DNA of 64,000 bases from Paenibacillus piscarius (lineage in GTDB: Bacteria > Bacillota > Bacilli > Paenibacillales > Paenibacillaceae), in contig NZ_JAIEUI010000017.1 of assembly GCF_022234545.1 (NCBI RefSeq), positions 1 to 64,000 of the forward strand, given 5' to 3'. Each line of letters starts with the position of its first letter. Position 1 is the stretch's first letter. Below are positions 63,558 to 64,000 of the stretch, one piece after another. Both the position numbers and the translations under genes were made by a program. The notes below the pieces were generated by a model. That model was given only the letters and a program-made list of their open reading frames with translations, made no database searches and was not told the DNA's origin.

Positions 63558-64000
63558 CTACTTCTTCATCACCAGCGGAAGGTACACCTCGTCCACAATA
63601 TTGGCGATCGTCTCTTCCGACATGGGGGCGTTATACAGCATCAGCTCATGGCGGGCCAGATCAGACGGCAAAGTGAGCATTCGGGGAGTAACGGATTCGG
63701 CTGACACTTCTCCACGCTCAACAGCCCGTTGCAGCAGTATTGACATCGTCCGGTTTTGACGCCCATTGGGAAAAATGTAGGAGGCAAGCGGCATATCGCC
63801 CATTTCTGCTACCAGCCCGTAAAAAGCGTTCAACATCACTTGAATATTATTGTGATTCATGGCCCGCAGCACCCCGCATATGTCATCCCTCAGGTTCCCG
63901 TTATCGGGCACCTCCTCCAGCGGCAGGGGCACACGTTCCCGGATAGCCGCAAGCACAAGCTCCGCACGGTTAGCCCAGCGCCGGTAGAGTACAGCCTTGC
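63558..64000 (-). CDS. TetR/AcrR family regulator, N-terminus beyond the window
   Basis: Partial gene, reading from the window edge toward 63558. The frame is open to base 64000 with KAVLYRRWANRAELVLAAIR, the recognition-helix end typical of TetR proteins, followed by the C-terminal ligand domain. A start at 63956 would lose the DNA-binding region, so the true start is outside. Nearly all of the helix-turn-helix is missing from view, so only the family can be called. Confidence 0.85.
   Translation of the reverse strand, partial: KAVLYRRWANRAELVLAAIRERVPLPLEEVPDNGNLRDDICGVLRAMNHNNIQVMLNAFYGLVAEMGDMPLASYIFPNGRQNRTMSILLQRAVERGEVSAESVTPRMLTLPSDLARHELMLYNAPMSEETIANIVDEVYLPLVMKK

Overview
The window looks like chromosome of a Paenibacillus-type Firmicute. 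The coding sequence is GC-rich, with strong AGGAGG-type ribosome sites and ATG/GTG starts. There are YesM/YesN-type two-component pairs, lipoprotein sugar-binding proteins, CcpA-type cre sites, a T-box leader in front of tyrS, and very large exported proteins ending in three S-layer homology (SLH) repeats. No rRNA, tRNA, IS element, phage gene or CRISPR array was recognised. The genus call is inference from style and gene content.

Layout: (1) 251-9872 is a mannoside/oligosaccharide locus: two close paralogues of GH130 phosphorylase flank a YesM/YesN sensor pair and an ABC importer (binding protein plus two permeases, no ATPase). (2) 10216-21631 is mixed: a ROK repressor, a divergent CBS/MarR pair sharing a palindromic promoter, an amidase, a LOG-family protein, a DUF2278 protein, T-box plus tyrS, a DUF1877 protein, a small coiled-coil protein, and a FIST sensor next to a soluble chemotaxis-type transducer. 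(3) 21905-38558 is a rhamnogalacturonan-I type locus: a GH42 beta-galactosidase divergent from an LplB/LplC/LplA-type importer, a membrane AraC-type sensor-regulator, a YetA-like (PcRGLX/PL26) lyase-like protein, a YesU-like protein, a NodB-type deacetylase, an FG-GAP protein and a GH105 hydrolase. (4) 39029-50003 is a xyloside-type locus: an AraC regulator fused to a GH39 glycosidase domain is divergent from a RbsA/RbsC-type importer with two separate permeases, then GH3, an esterase and a HAD phosphatase/mutase. (5) 50317-64000 holds a MATE exporter, a cell-surface GH10 xylanase with CBM and SLH modules, a response regulator with a SARP-type output, a 1,888-residue SLH surface protein, a small membrane protein and the start of a TetR-type regulator cut by the window edge.

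How they fit together: the surface xylanase and pectin-directed enzymes suggest plant cell-wall degradation. Oligosaccharides would enter through the three importers and be cleaved inside the cell by GH130, GH42, GH105, GH39-like, GH3 and esterase activities. Each locus has its own sensor-regulator, and cre-like sites suggest global carbon control.

The most unusual features are not genes. At least six intergenic repeat arrays of unrelated sequence share a unit length of 51-52 bp, most have a small palindrome in each unit, and most lie between convergent genes. A perfect 11-bp tandem repeat overlapping the -35 region of the giant SLH protein, with a related 11-bp-spaced pair before the neighbouring SARP-type regulator gene, looks like that regulator's binding site.
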